Shown here: positions 1 to 8,563 of the stretch, in pieces
Numbering within the stretch: position 1 is the first letter of the stretch
Layout of the letters: each line of letters opens with the position of its first letter
Assembly (NCBI GenBank): GCA_020634155.1
Contig: JACKCI010000001.1
Span: forward strand, 558,001-622,000
Origin: Anaerolineales bacterium
GTDB lineage: Bacteria; Chloroflexota; Anaerolineae; Aggregatilineales; J027
Length of the DNA stretch: 64,000 nucleotides
Direction: 5' to 3'
Made by a program: the position numbers and the translations under genes
The notes under the pieces: model-generated
Told to the model about the DNA's origin: nothing
The model's database searches: none
The model's input: only the letters and a program-made list of their open reading frames with translations

Positions 1-716
1 ATCTGCGCTTTGATACCGTGTGCCTTAAGGGTAGTTTCAATTTGATGGGTTAAGCGGGCAAGGTCTTGTTCACGGCTGAGACGGCGCTCGGCAAGGTGCA
101 TCGCTATTTCACGGTATTTTTCTGGCTCCAAATACCGAAAGGCAAGGTCTTCTAGCTGCCACTTGAGATGCCCAATACCAAAGCGGTTGGCTAATGGGGC
201 AAAGACATCGAGTGTCTCCCGTGCATTCTTAATCTGTCGATCGCGGGATAAAGCACCCAAGGAGCGCATGTTATCTAGACGATCTGCCAATTTGATGAGA
301 ATTACACGCACATCATTGCCCATTGCCATAAATATCTGGCGAAGATACTCGGCTTGGCGTTCACTGCCACTGGATCGCTGGCGGCTATTGGCTTGGGTCG
401 GTAATTGCTCAATCTTAGTAACCCCATGCACCAATTGAGCCACTTCCTTGCCAAACTCCTCCTCAACATCATCAATCGTGATGCTTTCACAGTCCTCAAC
501 GGTATCATGCAAAAAAGCAGCCGCGATGGTTGGGGCATCAAGACGCATCTCTGCCAGAATGAGTGCCACATTGAAGGGATGAATAATATAAGGCTGTCCC
601 GATTTACGAGTCTGCCCTTCATGAGCAAGCGACGCAAACGTAAAGGCCCGTTCAATTAAGTCGTGGTCAGTTTGGGCCAGCATTGGCAAGTGAACAAAAA
701 TGTCGTCAATATTCAT
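1..716 (-). CDS. RelA/SpoT-family (p)ppGpp synthetase/hydrolase, N-terminal part (partial)
   Basis: Open reading frame that starts at the ATG at 714-716 and runs off the left edge, so about 238 N-terminal residues are visible. This part is the HD hydrolase domain: a His in IIHPFNVA, the metal-binding His-Asp pair in AAFLHDTVED, and the conserved stretch LIKLADRLDNMRSL. In RelA/SpoT proteins this domain degrades the alarmone (p)ppGpp, and a synthetase domain, TGS and ACT normally follow. Those would lie outside the window, so whether the protein is bifunctional cannot be seen. The usual RLHNMR is RLDNMR here. It is transcribed away from the nfeD promoter at 788-816. I am confident of the family and not of the exact activity. 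Confidence 0.9.
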   Translation of the reverse strand, partial: MNIDDIFVHLPMLAQTDHDLIERAFTFASLAHEGQTRKSGQPYIIHPFNVALILAEMRLDAPTIAAAFLHDTVEDCESITIDDVEEEFGKEVAQLVHGVTKIEQLPTQANSRQRSSGSERQAEYLRQIFMAMGNDVRVILIKLADRLDNMRSLGALSRDRQIKNARETLDVFAPLANRFGIGHLKWQLEDLAFRYLEPEKYREIAMHLAERRLSREQDLARLTHQIETTLKAHGIKAQ

Positions 717-787
717 ACAATACCCCACCACCTCAAGATTAAATCAATGATAACCTAAAACTATCCCCCTGAAAATTAGGATTTCGC

Positions 788-816
788 TTGTGGGGTCATC
801 TGCCCTATCTTATAAT
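788..816 (+). promoter_or_regulatory. Sigma-70-like promoter of the nfeD-flotillin operon
   Basis: TTGTGG at 788-793, 17 bp, then a perfect TATAAT at 811-816. The start codon of the next gene is at 843, leaving a leader of roughly 20 bases. Confidence 0.6.
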
Positions 817-842
817 TGAATATGAAGAGTAGGGATTAGGCT

Positions 843-1448
843 ATGGACTCAGTAACTGAATGGTTTGCAGGAAGTACCATCAATTGTGTATACGGAGCCG
901 CCTTAGCACTTGGCCTCGCCTATAGCCTCATGTTGGTCATCTTTCAAGGTTTTGGTGATGCACTTGATGGTCTTGGTGATGTCGCCCATGTTTTTCACAT
1001 TGACCTCAACCTTGATGCAGATGCCGGAGGACATGATGGCCTTGGCGTCAGTGTCCTTGCTATTGCGGTTTTTATTGCCGCGTTTGGCGCTTTTGGCCTC
1101 GCCTCACGCGGGATTTTTGAGGCAGGTGTCGGAGCCAGCATCATCGTAGCGGCCATTGGTGGTTTTCTATTTGGAGGGGTAGCGCAAGCCTTTTTTATCT
1201 TCATCCTCTCCCCCACCACCAGTTCCCTCGTCAGCCAATCTTCCCTAGCGGGTCAAGTTGCGGATGTGGTCATTCCTATTCCCGCTGAAGGGCAAGGCCA
1301 AATCATGGTCGTCGCCCAAGGGTCGCGGCTAACTTACAGCGCCCGTTCCTACAATAAACAACCGATCACTAGAGGTACCGAAGTACGTATCGAAAAAATT
1401 GTTGGAAGTGTCGCCACAGTTATACCTGTGGATGACTACGAACTCTAA
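843..1448 (+). CDS. NfeD-like membrane protein
   Basis: A 201-residue protein with an N-terminal membrane segment (about 15-38), an Asp/His/Gly-rich loop (about 40-68), and two further hydrophobic segments (about 68-90 and 93-120). A soluble C-terminal region of about 70 residues follows, with the beta-rich look of the OB-fold in NfeD proteins. The family is known for being encoded beside SPFH/flotillin proteins, and a flotillin starts 18 bases downstream, which supports the call more than sequence alone. It probably works with the flotillin in membrane microdomains. The promoter at 788-816 drives the pair. I see no ClpP-like protease domain, so this is the short form of NfeD. Confidence 0.7.
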   Translation: MDSVTEWFAGSTINCVYGAALALGLAYSLMLVIFQGFGDALDGLGDVAHVFHIDLNLDADAGGHDGLGVSVLAIAVFIAAFGAFGLASRGIFEAGVGASIIVAAIGGFLFGGVAQAFFIFILSPTTSSLVSQSSLAGQVADVVIPIPAEGQGQIMVVAQGSRLTYSARSYNKQPITRGTEVRIEKIVGSVATVIPVDDYEL

Positions 1449-1466
1449 TAAGGAGATTTTGCATTC

Positions 1467-2855
1467 ATGGGAGCATCAATTGGCATCGTTGCCGCCATCC
1501 TTTTACTGGTCATTATCGCGCTATTGATTGTGATCTATGCCTCGCGGGTCAAGAAAGTTGGCCCCAATGAGGTGTTGGTCATTTCTGGTCGCACCACCAC
1601 CGATGCTGAAACAGGCCAAAAATCCAGCTTCCGCATCGTCAAAGGTGGGCGCTCCTTCATTTGGCCCATCATTGAACGCTGTGACTCACTCTCCCTTGAG
1701 CTATTTACCATCGAAATCAGCATTGAGAATGTATACACCCAACAAGGTGTCATGATTTCAGTGGAGGGCGTTGCTCAAATCAAGATTGCCAGCGATAACG
1801 TCAGTATCCGCACTGCCTCTGAGCGTTTCTTGAGTAAGAGCGTTAACGAGATTAAAGATGTGGCCCATGAAACCCTCGCGGGTCATTTGCGGGCCATCGT
1901 CGGTACCCTCAGCGTTGAGGAAATCTATCGTGAGCGCGATAAATTTGCCCAGAGCGTGCAAGAAGTCTCTGGCTCCGATCTCGCCAATATGGGTCTTGGC
2001 ATCGATAGCTTTGTAATCAAGGACATCCGCGACAGTGAAGGCTACCTTGAAGCTCTTGGCCGCCCACGCATTGCTGAAGTTAAGCGTTTTGCAGTGGTTG
2101 CCGAGCAAAATGCTCAAATTGAGGAAGAAGCCGCCCGCCGTGACCTTGGCCTCAAGAAAGCTGGCTATGATGCGGAAGTCCAACAAAGCCGCGCTGATGC
2201 TGACCTTGCCTATATGCTCCAGCAAAACATTACCAACCAGAAGGTCAAGGCTGAGGCACTTCAAGTTGATGTTATTGAACGCAAAAAGATGATTGAGGTT
2301 CAAGAACAAGAGACCATCCGCAAAGAGCGCGAGCTAGAGGCCACTGTGCGCCGACCCGCTGAGGCCGAGCAGTTCCGCATTGAGACCCTCTCCAATGCCC
2401 GCAAGTATCAATTAGAAGCGGAAGCGGGCGGTCAAGCGAGTGCTATTCGCCTTGAAGGTGAAGCAAAGGCCGATGCTGTCCGCGCCCAAGGTCTAGCCGA
2501 AGCCGAAATCATCCGTCAACAAGGGTTGGCCGAAGCTGAGGCGATGGAAAAGAAAGCCACAGCATGGCAACAATACAACCAAGCCGCCATCATCCAGCAA
2601 CTCATCGACGCCCTACCCGACATTGCCCGCGCCATTGCCGAGCCACTCTCTAAGACCGAACGCATTGCCATTATCTCTACTGGCGGAGACGGTCATGGTG
2701 GGGGGGCAGGTGCCAGTCGCTTGACAGCAGACATCGCCAATATCGTCACCCAAATTCCTGAGACCGTCGCCACCTTAACAGGTATTGACCTGCTTAAAAG
2801 CATCAAAGATCTTCCCGGTGTCATTGATAGTGACGAGGCCACTCCTAGCAAGTAG
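1467..2855 (+). CDS. Flotillin/SPFH-domain protein
   Basis: A 462-residue flotillin. It has an N-terminal membrane anchor (about 6-25), an SPFH/Band 7 domain (about 30-200), and a long coiled coil rich in Glu and Ala with the EA-repeat pattern typical of flotillins (about 210-370, for example EGEAKADAVRAQGLAEAE). A short Gly-rich segment and C-terminal tail follow. Flotillins scaffold membrane microdomains and affect fluidity and protein complexes. The ATG is preceded by a strong AAGGAG ribosome site. It sits 18 bases after the NfeD-like gene, forming the common nfeD-floA/floT pair, and is followed by a clear terminator at 2884-2911. Confidence 0.92.
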   Translation: MGASIGIVAAILLLVIIALLIVIYASRVKKVGPNEVLVISGRTTTDAETGQKSSFRIVKGGRSFIWPIIERCDSLSLELFTIEISIENVYTQQGVMISVEGVAQIKIASDNVSIRTASERFLSKSVNEIKDVAHETLAGHLRAIVGTLSVEEIYRERDKFAQSVQEVSGSDLANMGLGIDSFVIKDIRDSEGYLEALGRPRIAEVKRFAVVAEQNAQIEEEAARRDLGLKKAGYDAEVQQSRADADLAYMLQQNITNQKVKAEALQVDVIERKKMIEVQEQETIRKERELEATVRRPAEAEQFRIETLSNARKYQLEAEAGGQASAIRLEGEAKADAVRAQGLAEAEIIRQQGLAEAEAMEKKATAWQQYNQAAIIQQLIDALPDIARAIAEPLSKTERIAIISTGGDGHGGGAGASRLTADIANIVTQIPETVATLTGIDLLKSIKDLPGVIDSDEATPSK

Positions 2856-2883
2856 CACCTGAGAATCCCCTCTTCAAAAACGC

Positions 2884-2911
2884 AAGCCCCATGCCTAAAT
2901 GGGGCTTTTTT
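2884..2911 (+). terminator. Rho-independent terminator after flotillin
   Basis: Stem AGCCCCAT / ATGGGGCT with a 6-base loop followed by six T residues, 29 bases past the flotillin stop codon. Confidence 0.85.
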
Positions 2912-2975
2912 GATCCAAAAGCATTTTTTTATGGTATACCTGTTGAGAATTTGCTTGCATCTAGGAGTTTATTGC

Positions 2976-4532
2976 ATGCTGCGGAAACATTTGCTTATTT
3001 TGCTCCTCATGGGGCTAGGCTTACCCTTTCTAAACACTAACCACCCGTCTCTTGCTCAAGATAACACCATCACCATCGGCATGATTGATGTTCCAGTAAG
3101 ACTTGATCCCGCCATTGCTGATGACTTCACCACATGGGAAGTCCTGAGTCACCTCTATACAGGTCTGACTCGCCATGTCTCTGGCACCAACGACTATGAA
3201 TTGGCGCTGGCAACCGATTATCAAATCTCGGAAGATGGCATGACTCATACCTTTACTTTGCCGGATAACGCAACCTTTGCCGACGGCACTCCGATTACCG
3301 CTGAGACCTTTGCAAACAGCATTAATCGTGTCATCACCCTTGACCGATCTGGCGCGGGTATCATGCGGAATGTGGTTGAGCAAGTCACTGCCACCAACCC
3401 CACCACCCTAGAATTTACGCTTTTTGAACCCGTCCCTTACTTCAAAGCGCTGGTATCACTGCCGCCTTTCTTTGCAGTACACCCCAATGATTTCCCCGCC
3501 GACGACATCAACCGTGAACCTACCCAACTTATTGGGAATGGCCCCTACACACTCACTTCATGGGCAGTGGGGTCATATATCAATTTGAGCGCCAACCCTG
3601 ATTATCAATTTGGTGAACCTGCCCGTACCGAGAATATCCATATCCAAGGCTATGCAACGTCGGAAGACCTACGTTTGGCCCTTGTCAATGGGAATGTAGA
3701 TGTAGCATGGCGTGATGTGATTTTGGCAGATGCAGTCACCACGGCTGCCCAAGATGAGAATATCTCCTTAATATCAATCCCCAGCGCACGGATGTGGTAT
3801 TTCTATATCAATAGCGACACCCGCTTTGAAGAAAGCAGCGACCCGCCCGTTCGCCATGCAATTATGACCGTTCTTGATCGCCAGCGCGTCGTGGATAGCT
3901 ATTTTTCTGGTCTCACAACACCCGCCTATAGCCTAGTGCCATCAAGCCTTGAAGCCTATACACCGCTGTGGGATAGTGTGCCCGACTCGGAGCAGGCAGA
4001 ACAGATTCTGGAAGATGCAGGTTATCGGATTAACCAGCGCAACAACATCATTGTGCAAATCCAGAGTTCGCAGACAGCCTATGGAGATGCCTATACCCGT
4101 GCTATCACAGGCATGCGCCGTGATTTCATCTTTTTGCGGATGAATATCACGATTCAAACTAACAACGATGCCGTTACCTTTATGGATGCCCTACAAGAGG
4201 GACGCTACCAAGCAGCCGTCTTTGCGTGGACACCCGTTGTATTACATCCTGACGCCTATTTACGCCCCCTGCTGCATTCCGAATCGCGGATTGCCAACTG
4301 GGGAGGCTATGCCCAACCAGAAATTGACACAGCCCTTGATGAAGCACGCGCCGCACCCGACCTCGCCTCCCAAACGGAGTTTTATCAGGAGGCCCAAGCC
4401 CTGATACAAGATGAATATCAACTGGCTCCCCTCTGGCAAGATACAGTCTCAGTTTTGTATCGGTCAGACATTCAAGGCGTTACCATTGAACCCACCTATT
4501 TCTTGCACTATGACCTACTAGAGCGGCAATAA
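2976..4532 (+). CDS. ABC transporter substrate-binding protein, peptide/SBP_bac_5 family
   Basis: A 518-residue secreted solute-binding protein of the oligopeptide/nickel (family 5) type. I chose the ATG at 2976 because TAGGAG lies 8 bases upstream and the protein then opens with a clean signal peptide (MLRKHLLILLLMGLGLPF, cleavage near SLAQ). There is no lipobox Cys. Family features include the early LDPAIADDFTTWEVLSHLYTGL region, LIGNGPYTLTSW, and DAYLRPLLHSESRIANWGGY near the end. Such proteins capture peptides or similar ligands outside the cell for an ABC importer. No permease or ATPase gene is nearby, so the transporter must be encoded elsewhere. The ligand cannot be told from sequence. 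Confidence 0.88.
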   Translation: MLRKHLLILLLMGLGLPFLNTNHPSLAQDNTITIGMIDVPVRLDPAIADDFTTWEVLSHLYTGLTRHVSGTNDYELALATDYQISEDGMTHTFTLPDNATFADGTPITAETFANSINRVITLDRSGAGIMRNVVEQVTATNPTTLEFTLFEPVPYFKALVSLPPFFAVHPNDFPADDINREPTQLIGNGPYTLTSWAVGSYINLSANPDYQFGEPARTENIHIQGYATSEDLRLALVNGNVDVAWRDVILADAVTTAAQDENISLISIPSARMWYFYINSDTRFEESSDPPVRHAIMTVLDRQRVVDSYFSGLTTPAYSLVPSSLEAYTPLWDSVPDSEQAEQILEDAGYRINQRNNIIVQIQSSQTAYGDAYTRAITGMRRDFIFLRMNITIQTNNDAVTFMDALQEGRYQAAVFAWTPVVLHPDAYLRPLLHSESRIANWGGYAQPEIDTALDEARAAPDLASQTEFYQEAQALIQDEYQLAPLWQDTVSVLYRSDIQGVTIEPTYFLHYDLLERQ

Positions 4533-4542
4533 TACACGGCGC

Positions 4543-4574
4543 AGATGGGGTGTATGAGCCTATTCACCCCATCT
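4543..4574. terminator. Stem-loop between convergent genes
   Basis: Perfect 10-bp stem AGATGGGGTG / CACCCCATCT with a 12-base loop between two convergent genes. Its right arm covers the stop of the JAMM gene. No T-run follows on either strand, so it is a weak intrinsic terminator at best, or an mRNA 3'-end stabiliser. Confidence 0.4.
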
Positions 4575-4977
4575 CGATCAATTCCACCGGAAAAACTTGC
4601 CCCCGTCGAATCGACCACGCCGCCACCGTAGCGCCCCACCAAATCAAATAAACCGCCTCTGGATAGGCACAGTCACGGATGTCCGTCTCAGATGGATAGA
4701 GCGGTCCGTGCGGGTGGCTATGATAAATCCCAACCAAATCAAGACCCTGCTTTGCCAATGTAAAGAGTTCAGTAATCTGTTGCTGTGGTTCCATGAAAAA
4801 ATAGGATTGAGGGTCAGTTGCGATATTGGCTATCGGGGTCACACGCTTAACAAGAACCGTGTTTCCCTTCCGACGCCCGCCTACTAGCCCACAAACCTCT
4901 ACAGCAGACATTTGCTCAACGGCCTGTTGCATCAAGATTAGGTCTGCCGATTCTATGCAAAATCTTATTGTTTTCAT
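4564..4977 (-). CDS. JAMM/MPN+ metallopeptidase (Mov34/Mec-like)
   Basis: A 137-residue single-domain protein with a full JAMM zinc site: Glu27 in AVEVCGLVGG, then His86-Ser-His88, Ser96 and Asp99 in HSHPHGPLYPSETD. The spacing His-x-His-x10-Asp matches active family members. Bacterial and archaeal JAMM proteins cleave isopeptide bonds of small ubiquitin-like proteins, or release cysteine from the sulfur carrier CysO (the Mec protein). No ThiS/MoaD-like carrier or cysteine synthase gene is nearby, so the substrate is open. It is divergent from the metal ATPase and ends at a stem-loop shared with the convergent solute-binding-protein gene. Confidence 0.88.
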   Translation of the reverse strand: MKTIRFCIESADLILMQQAVEQMSAVEVCGLVGGRRKGNTVLVKRVTPIANIATDPQSYFFMEPQQQITELFTLAKQGLDLVGIYHSHPHGPLYPSETDIRDCAYPEAVYLIWWGATVAAWSIRRGQVFPVELIEMG

Positions 4978-4996
4978 CTGCCTCAGTCGCTATAAT
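4968..4996 (+). promoter_or_regulatory. Sigma-70-like promoter of the metal ATPase
   Basis: TTGTTT at 4968-4973, 17 bp, then TATAAT at 4991-4996. The ATPase start codon is at 5034. The -35 overlaps the 5' end of the divergent JAMM gene. Confidence 0.65.
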
Positions 4997-5033
4997 TGCG
5001 GTAAACTAGAAAATTAACCGAGGTTAAAACTCG

Positions 5034-6980
5034 ATGTCACTCATCTCAACAGCCTCAGCACAGGCTACCCAATCTAACCCAACAGAGTCACCTCCCTTCA
5101 TTACCCGTGAACGGCTTGAACCCTTGCTGGTAGTGATTACCGCCTTTGCCATCGGCACCAGTCTCGCCCTTGAAGCCAGTGGCGCATCAGAAGGGCTTAT
5201 CCTTGTCGTGAATATCATTAGCTATCTCGCAGGCGGCTATTATGGTGTGATTGAAGGTCTGCATAGCCTCAAACATCGTGAAATCAATGTTGACCTCCTA
5301 ATGGTACTCGCGGCGGGTGGGGCCGCCCTTGTCAATCAATGGCATGAGGGTGCAATCTTACTCTTTCTTTTCAGCCTATCCAACGTCCTACAAGCGTATG
5401 CCCTTGACCGCAGCCGACGCGCCATCCAATCGTTGCTCGACTTACGCCCTGATACCGCCACCGTGCGGCGCGGTGATACCACCATTACCCTTGCGGTTGA
5501 TGCCCTAAAACCGGGTGATGTGGTTGTCCTGCAACCCGGTGAACTCGTTCCCATTGACGGGCGCGTGATAAAAGGTAGTGGTACGGTCAATCAAGCCAGC
5601 ATCACGGGTGAATCCATTCCCGTACTTAAACAAGTGGGTGATGATGTCTTTGCTGCGACCTTAAATGAGCATGGCGCACTCGACATTGAGGTCACCCGCC
5701 CAGCCAGTGAAAGTACCCTTTCGCGCATCATCAAACTTGTCGAAGAGGCCCAAGACAACCGTGCCGAAACCCAGCGTTTTCTGGATACCTTTGAGCAATA
5801 CTACGCCATGATTGTTATCGCCGCGACCTTGCTCTTGATTGCCCTGCCTCCCATCCTAACGAATGTGAACTTCAGCGACAATTTCTATCGAGCGATGGTC
5901 GTATTGGTAGTGGCCTCCCCTTGCGCCCTCATCATTAGCACCCCCGCCAGCATCCTCTCCGCAATTGCTAATGGGGCGCGGCGTGGTATCTTGTTCAAAG
6001 GCGGCGCTCATCTAGAAACAATGGCTCAGATTAAGGTTGTGGCGCTCGACAAGACCGGTACCCTGACTACTGGTGAACCCGGTGTCACCGACATCATCAC
6101 CACCAGCAGCCTTGATGAAGATAGCCTGTTACAACTGGTTGCCAGCGTCGAGTCACGCTCAGAACATCCTCTTGCACAATCCATCGTGCGGGCTGCCCAC
6201 AAACGCCAATTAACTATCGAAGAACCCAGTGAGTTCAAGGCCATTCCGGGTCGTGGTCTGGAAGCCATCTATCATGGACAGCGCGTGTTGGTTGGCTCCC
6301 GCCATCTGCTGGAGAATGACGGTATTGCTATACCCGATGAACTATACAAGCAACAAGTCACACTAGAAGACCAAGGCAAAACCGTACTGTATGCGTGGCG
6401 TGACCACGTTCTTGGTCTAATCGGCATGGCCGACACCGCCCGCCCTGAAGCGGTAGCGCTTGTGGCTGATTTGCATAAAGTTGGGGTCGAGAAAGTCGTA
6501 ATGCTCACCGGAGACAATGCCCGCGCTGCGGCATCCATCGCGCAAGCCACAGGCATTGATGAATACTGTGCCGACTTGTTACCAGAGAATAAGGTCGAGA
6601 AGCTCAAGGAGCTACGCGATAAATACGGTGCTGTGGCAATGGTTGGGGATGGTGTTAATGATGCACCTGCTCTTGCAACAGCGACTATCGGTATTGCAAT
6701 GGGGGCCGCCGGAACCGATGTCGCGCTCGAAACAGCCGATGTGGTGCTGATGTCGAGCGAGTTGAACAAAATCCCTTACGCCATCGCCCTCAGCAAACGC
6801 GCCCAACGGGTCGTGTGGCAGAATATCGCCTTTAGCCTATCTGTGATTGTAGTCTTGGTGACAGCCGCCCTGCTACCCATAATTGAGTTGCCGCTACCGA
6901 TTGGGGTAGTAGGTCATGAAGGCAGCACGCTTATTGTAGTCGCCAATGGGTTGCGCTTGCTCGTCTTCAAACCCAATTAG
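5034..6980 (+). CDS. P1B-4-type heavy-metal-transporting P-type ATPase
   Basis: A 648-residue metal efflux ATPase. It has the actuator motif TGES, the SPC motif in the ion-binding helix (VASPCALI), the phosphorylation motif DKTGTLT with Asp339, and the hinge GDGVNDAP. A late HEGSTL motif sits in the last membrane helix. SPC combined with HEG(G/S)T is the signature of the P1B-4 subgroup, whose members export Co, Fe, Zn or related divalent ions, rather than the CPC of copper or Zn/Cd pumps. There is no N-terminal HMA domain or Cys/His-rich tail, which is usual for this subgroup. The ATG at 5034 follows CGAGG. No metalloregulator gene is adjacent. The exact metal cannot be decided. Confidence 0.93.
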   Translation: MSLISTASAQATQSNPTESPPFITRERLEPLLVVITAFAIGTSLALEASGASEGLILVVNIISYLAGGYYGVIEGLHSLKHREINVDLLMVLAAGGAALVNQWHEGAILLFLFSLSNVLQAYALDRSRRAIQSLLDLRPDTATVRRGDTTITLAVDALKPGDVVVLQPGELVPIDGRVIKGSGTVNQASITGESIPVLKQVGDDVFAATLNEHGALDIEVTRPASESTLSRIIKLVEEAQDNRAETQRFLDTFEQYYAMIVIAATLLLIALPPILTNVNFSDNFYRAMVVLVVASPCALIISTPASILSAIANGARRGILFKGGAHLETMAQIKVVALDKTGTLTTGEPGVTDIITTSSLDEDSLLQLVASVESRSEHPLAQSIVRAAHKRQLTIEEPSEFKAIPGRGLEAIYHGQRVLVGSRHLLENDGIAIPDELYKQQVTLEDQGKTVLYAWRDHVLGLIGMADTARPEAVALVADLHKVGVEKVVMLTGDNARAAASIAQATGIDEYCADLLPENKVEKLKELRDKYGAVAMVGDGVNDAPALATATIGIAMGAAGTDVALETADVVLMSSELNKIPYAIALSKRAQRVVWQNIAFSLSVIVVLVTAALLPIIELPLPIGVVGHEGSTLIVVANGLRLLVFKPN

Positions 6981-7010
6981 CTTATAATGGGGGCAAGAGG
7001 AGGGAATCCC

Positions 7011-7283
7011 ATGCCCCCAATTCATACCCTTGTGCTTGCCAGCTTGATGCTGTTACCTGCCAGCTACAGCATCGCACTCTTGCTTCTGGATACCCACACC
7101 CCGCCTTATCAACGCACCGTGCGGGCTTTGGGCAATAGCCTGCTCATCAAGGCAGGTATTGGCGGCGCGTTGGGGATGTTAGGGCTGTTCATGGAACACC
7201 GCGCACTAACCACGCTACCCCTTGTCGTTGTCGTCCTTGCAGGAGCCATCGCCCTCCGCATCATGCAGACCGAGGGTGTCTAA
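7011..7283 (+). CDS. Small hydrophobic membrane protein, unknown function
   Basis: A 90-residue protein with about three hydrophobic segments (roughly 3-24, 40-60 and 64-82). I prefer the ATG at 7011 over the one at 6987 because GAGGAGGG lies just upstream. It starts 30 bases after the metal ATPase stop, so it may be cotranscribed with it. A TATAAT at 6983-6988 could add a second promoter, but no -35 at proper spacing is visible. Its end overlaps the end of the convergent obg gene by 4 bases. I do not recognise a family. Confidence 0.6.
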   Translation: MPPIHTLVLASLMLLPASYSIALLLLDTHTPPYQRTVRALGNSLLIKAGIGGALGMLGLFMEHRALTTLPLVVVVLAGAIALRIMQTEGV

Positions 7284-8563
7284 TCCGTCCACTCCAATTC
7301 CATATCGCCAATATGCACGGTATCCCCGACTTCAACACCCGCTTTCTCCAACGCAGTCGAGACACCCATCGCCTCCAGAATCCGCTGGAAGCGCATCAAC
7401 GAGTCATCGTAGTCCCAATAGGTCATTGCCACTGCCCGCTCAATGCGTTTGCCACTGACACGGTAGACTCCTTCCCGGACGCGCTCCACTTTGAAGCCAA
7501 GGTCTTCGTCTTCCAAGTCATAGACTGGTATCTCATCACTCGCCATTGATTCCGGCACAAACTCGAAGGGTGGCAACTCATCCAAGGTCTGGAAAACACG
7601 CCCCACCAAATCGCGGGTACCCTGTTGGGTTGCGGCTGAAATGCTCATCGGCTCATAGCCCAACCTCTGCAACTCGGCCTGTAGATGGGGCCATGCTTCT
7701 TTGGCTTCGGGGATATCCATTTTGTTGATGACCACCAGCATCGGCTTTTCCTTCAAACGTTCATCAAAGAGGGCCAACTCGGTGTTGATTTGATGGAAGT
7801 CAGCAAGGGGATTCTCGGCGCTCCCGTCAATCAAATGGATGAGAATACGGGTGCGCTGGACATGGCGCAGGAAATCATGACCTAGCCCTACTCCACTATG
7901 CGCCCCCTCGACCAGACCGGGGATGTCGGCCACCACCATATCGCGGTAATCCATCTCGACCACCCCTAGATTGGGTACAAGGGTTGTAAAGGGATAATCG
8001 GCAATCTGGGGCTTGGCGTTGGAGATAACCGAGAGCAAGGTACTCTTACCCGCATTTGGTACCCCCACAATCCCGACATCGGCTACCAACTTCAATTCCA
8101 GTCGAATCCAAAACTCTTGAGCAGGTTCACCCCGCTCGGCCACATGCGGCGCTTGGTTGGTGCTGGACTTGAAGCGGGTGTTACCTTTGCCACCGCGACC
8201 CCCTTTAGCCACGATGGCCCGTTGATTAGGACGGGCAAGGTCAGCGATAACATTACCTGCATCGTCGCGTATCACCGTTCCGACAGGTACTTCAATCTCT
8301 AAATCGTCACCACATGCGCCCGTTTTGTTGGAGTTGCCGCCGTGCTTACCTGCCTCAGCACGAAAATGGACTTTGCGTCCAAAAGCACGGAGGGTATTGA
8401 TTTTCGGATTAGCAACCAAAACCACATTGCCACCATGCCCACCATCACCACCGTCGGGGCCACCTCGCGGCACATACTTCTCACGACGGAAGCTGATAAT
8501 ACCGTTGCCCCCGTCGCCACTTTTTACGAAAATACGTGCTTCATCTAAGAAATGCTGACTCAT
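7280..8563 (-). CDS. obg: GTPase Obg/CgtA
   Basis: A 427-residue Obg protein. It has the glycine-rich Obg fold (about 1-158, for example DGGDGGHGGNV), then the G domain with G1 GVPNAGKST, a G3-type DIPGLVEGA and G4 NKMD. A C-terminal OCT domain (about 345-427) follows. Obg is an essential GTPase of large ribosomal subunit assembly that also links to the stringent response. The OCT domain is present in full, as in Firmicutes and Actinobacteria. The start codon overlaps the stop of the upstream CPBP gene in an ATGA, so translation is probably coupled. It is the last gene of the five-gene minus-strand run from 12499. Confidence 0.97.
   Translation of the reverse strand: MSQHFLDEARIFVKSGDGGNGIISFRREKYVPRGGPDGGDGGHGGNVVLVANPKINTLRAFGRKVHFRAEAGKHGGNSNKTGACGDDLEIEVPVGTVIRDDAGNVIADLARPNQRAIVAKGGRGGKGNTRFKSSTNQAPHVAERGEPAQEFWIRLELKLVADVGIVGVPNAGKSTLLSVISNAKPQIADYPFTTLVPNLGVVEMDYRDMVVADIPGLVEGAHSGVGLGHDFLRHVQRTRILIHLIDGSAENPLADFHQINTELALFDERLKEKPMLVVINKMDIPEAKEAWPHLQAELQRLGYEPMSISAATQQGTRDLVGRVFQTLDELPPFEFVPESMASDEIPVYDLEDEDLGFKVERVREGVYRVSGKRIERAVAMTYWDYDDSLMRFQRILEAMGVSTALEKAGVEVGDTVHIGDMELEWTD

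Noticed and set aside
6983..6988. TATAAT as a promoter for the small membrane protein
   Set aside because: No -35 lies at 16-18 bp, and the box is close to the upstream stop, so I mention it only in the gene entry.
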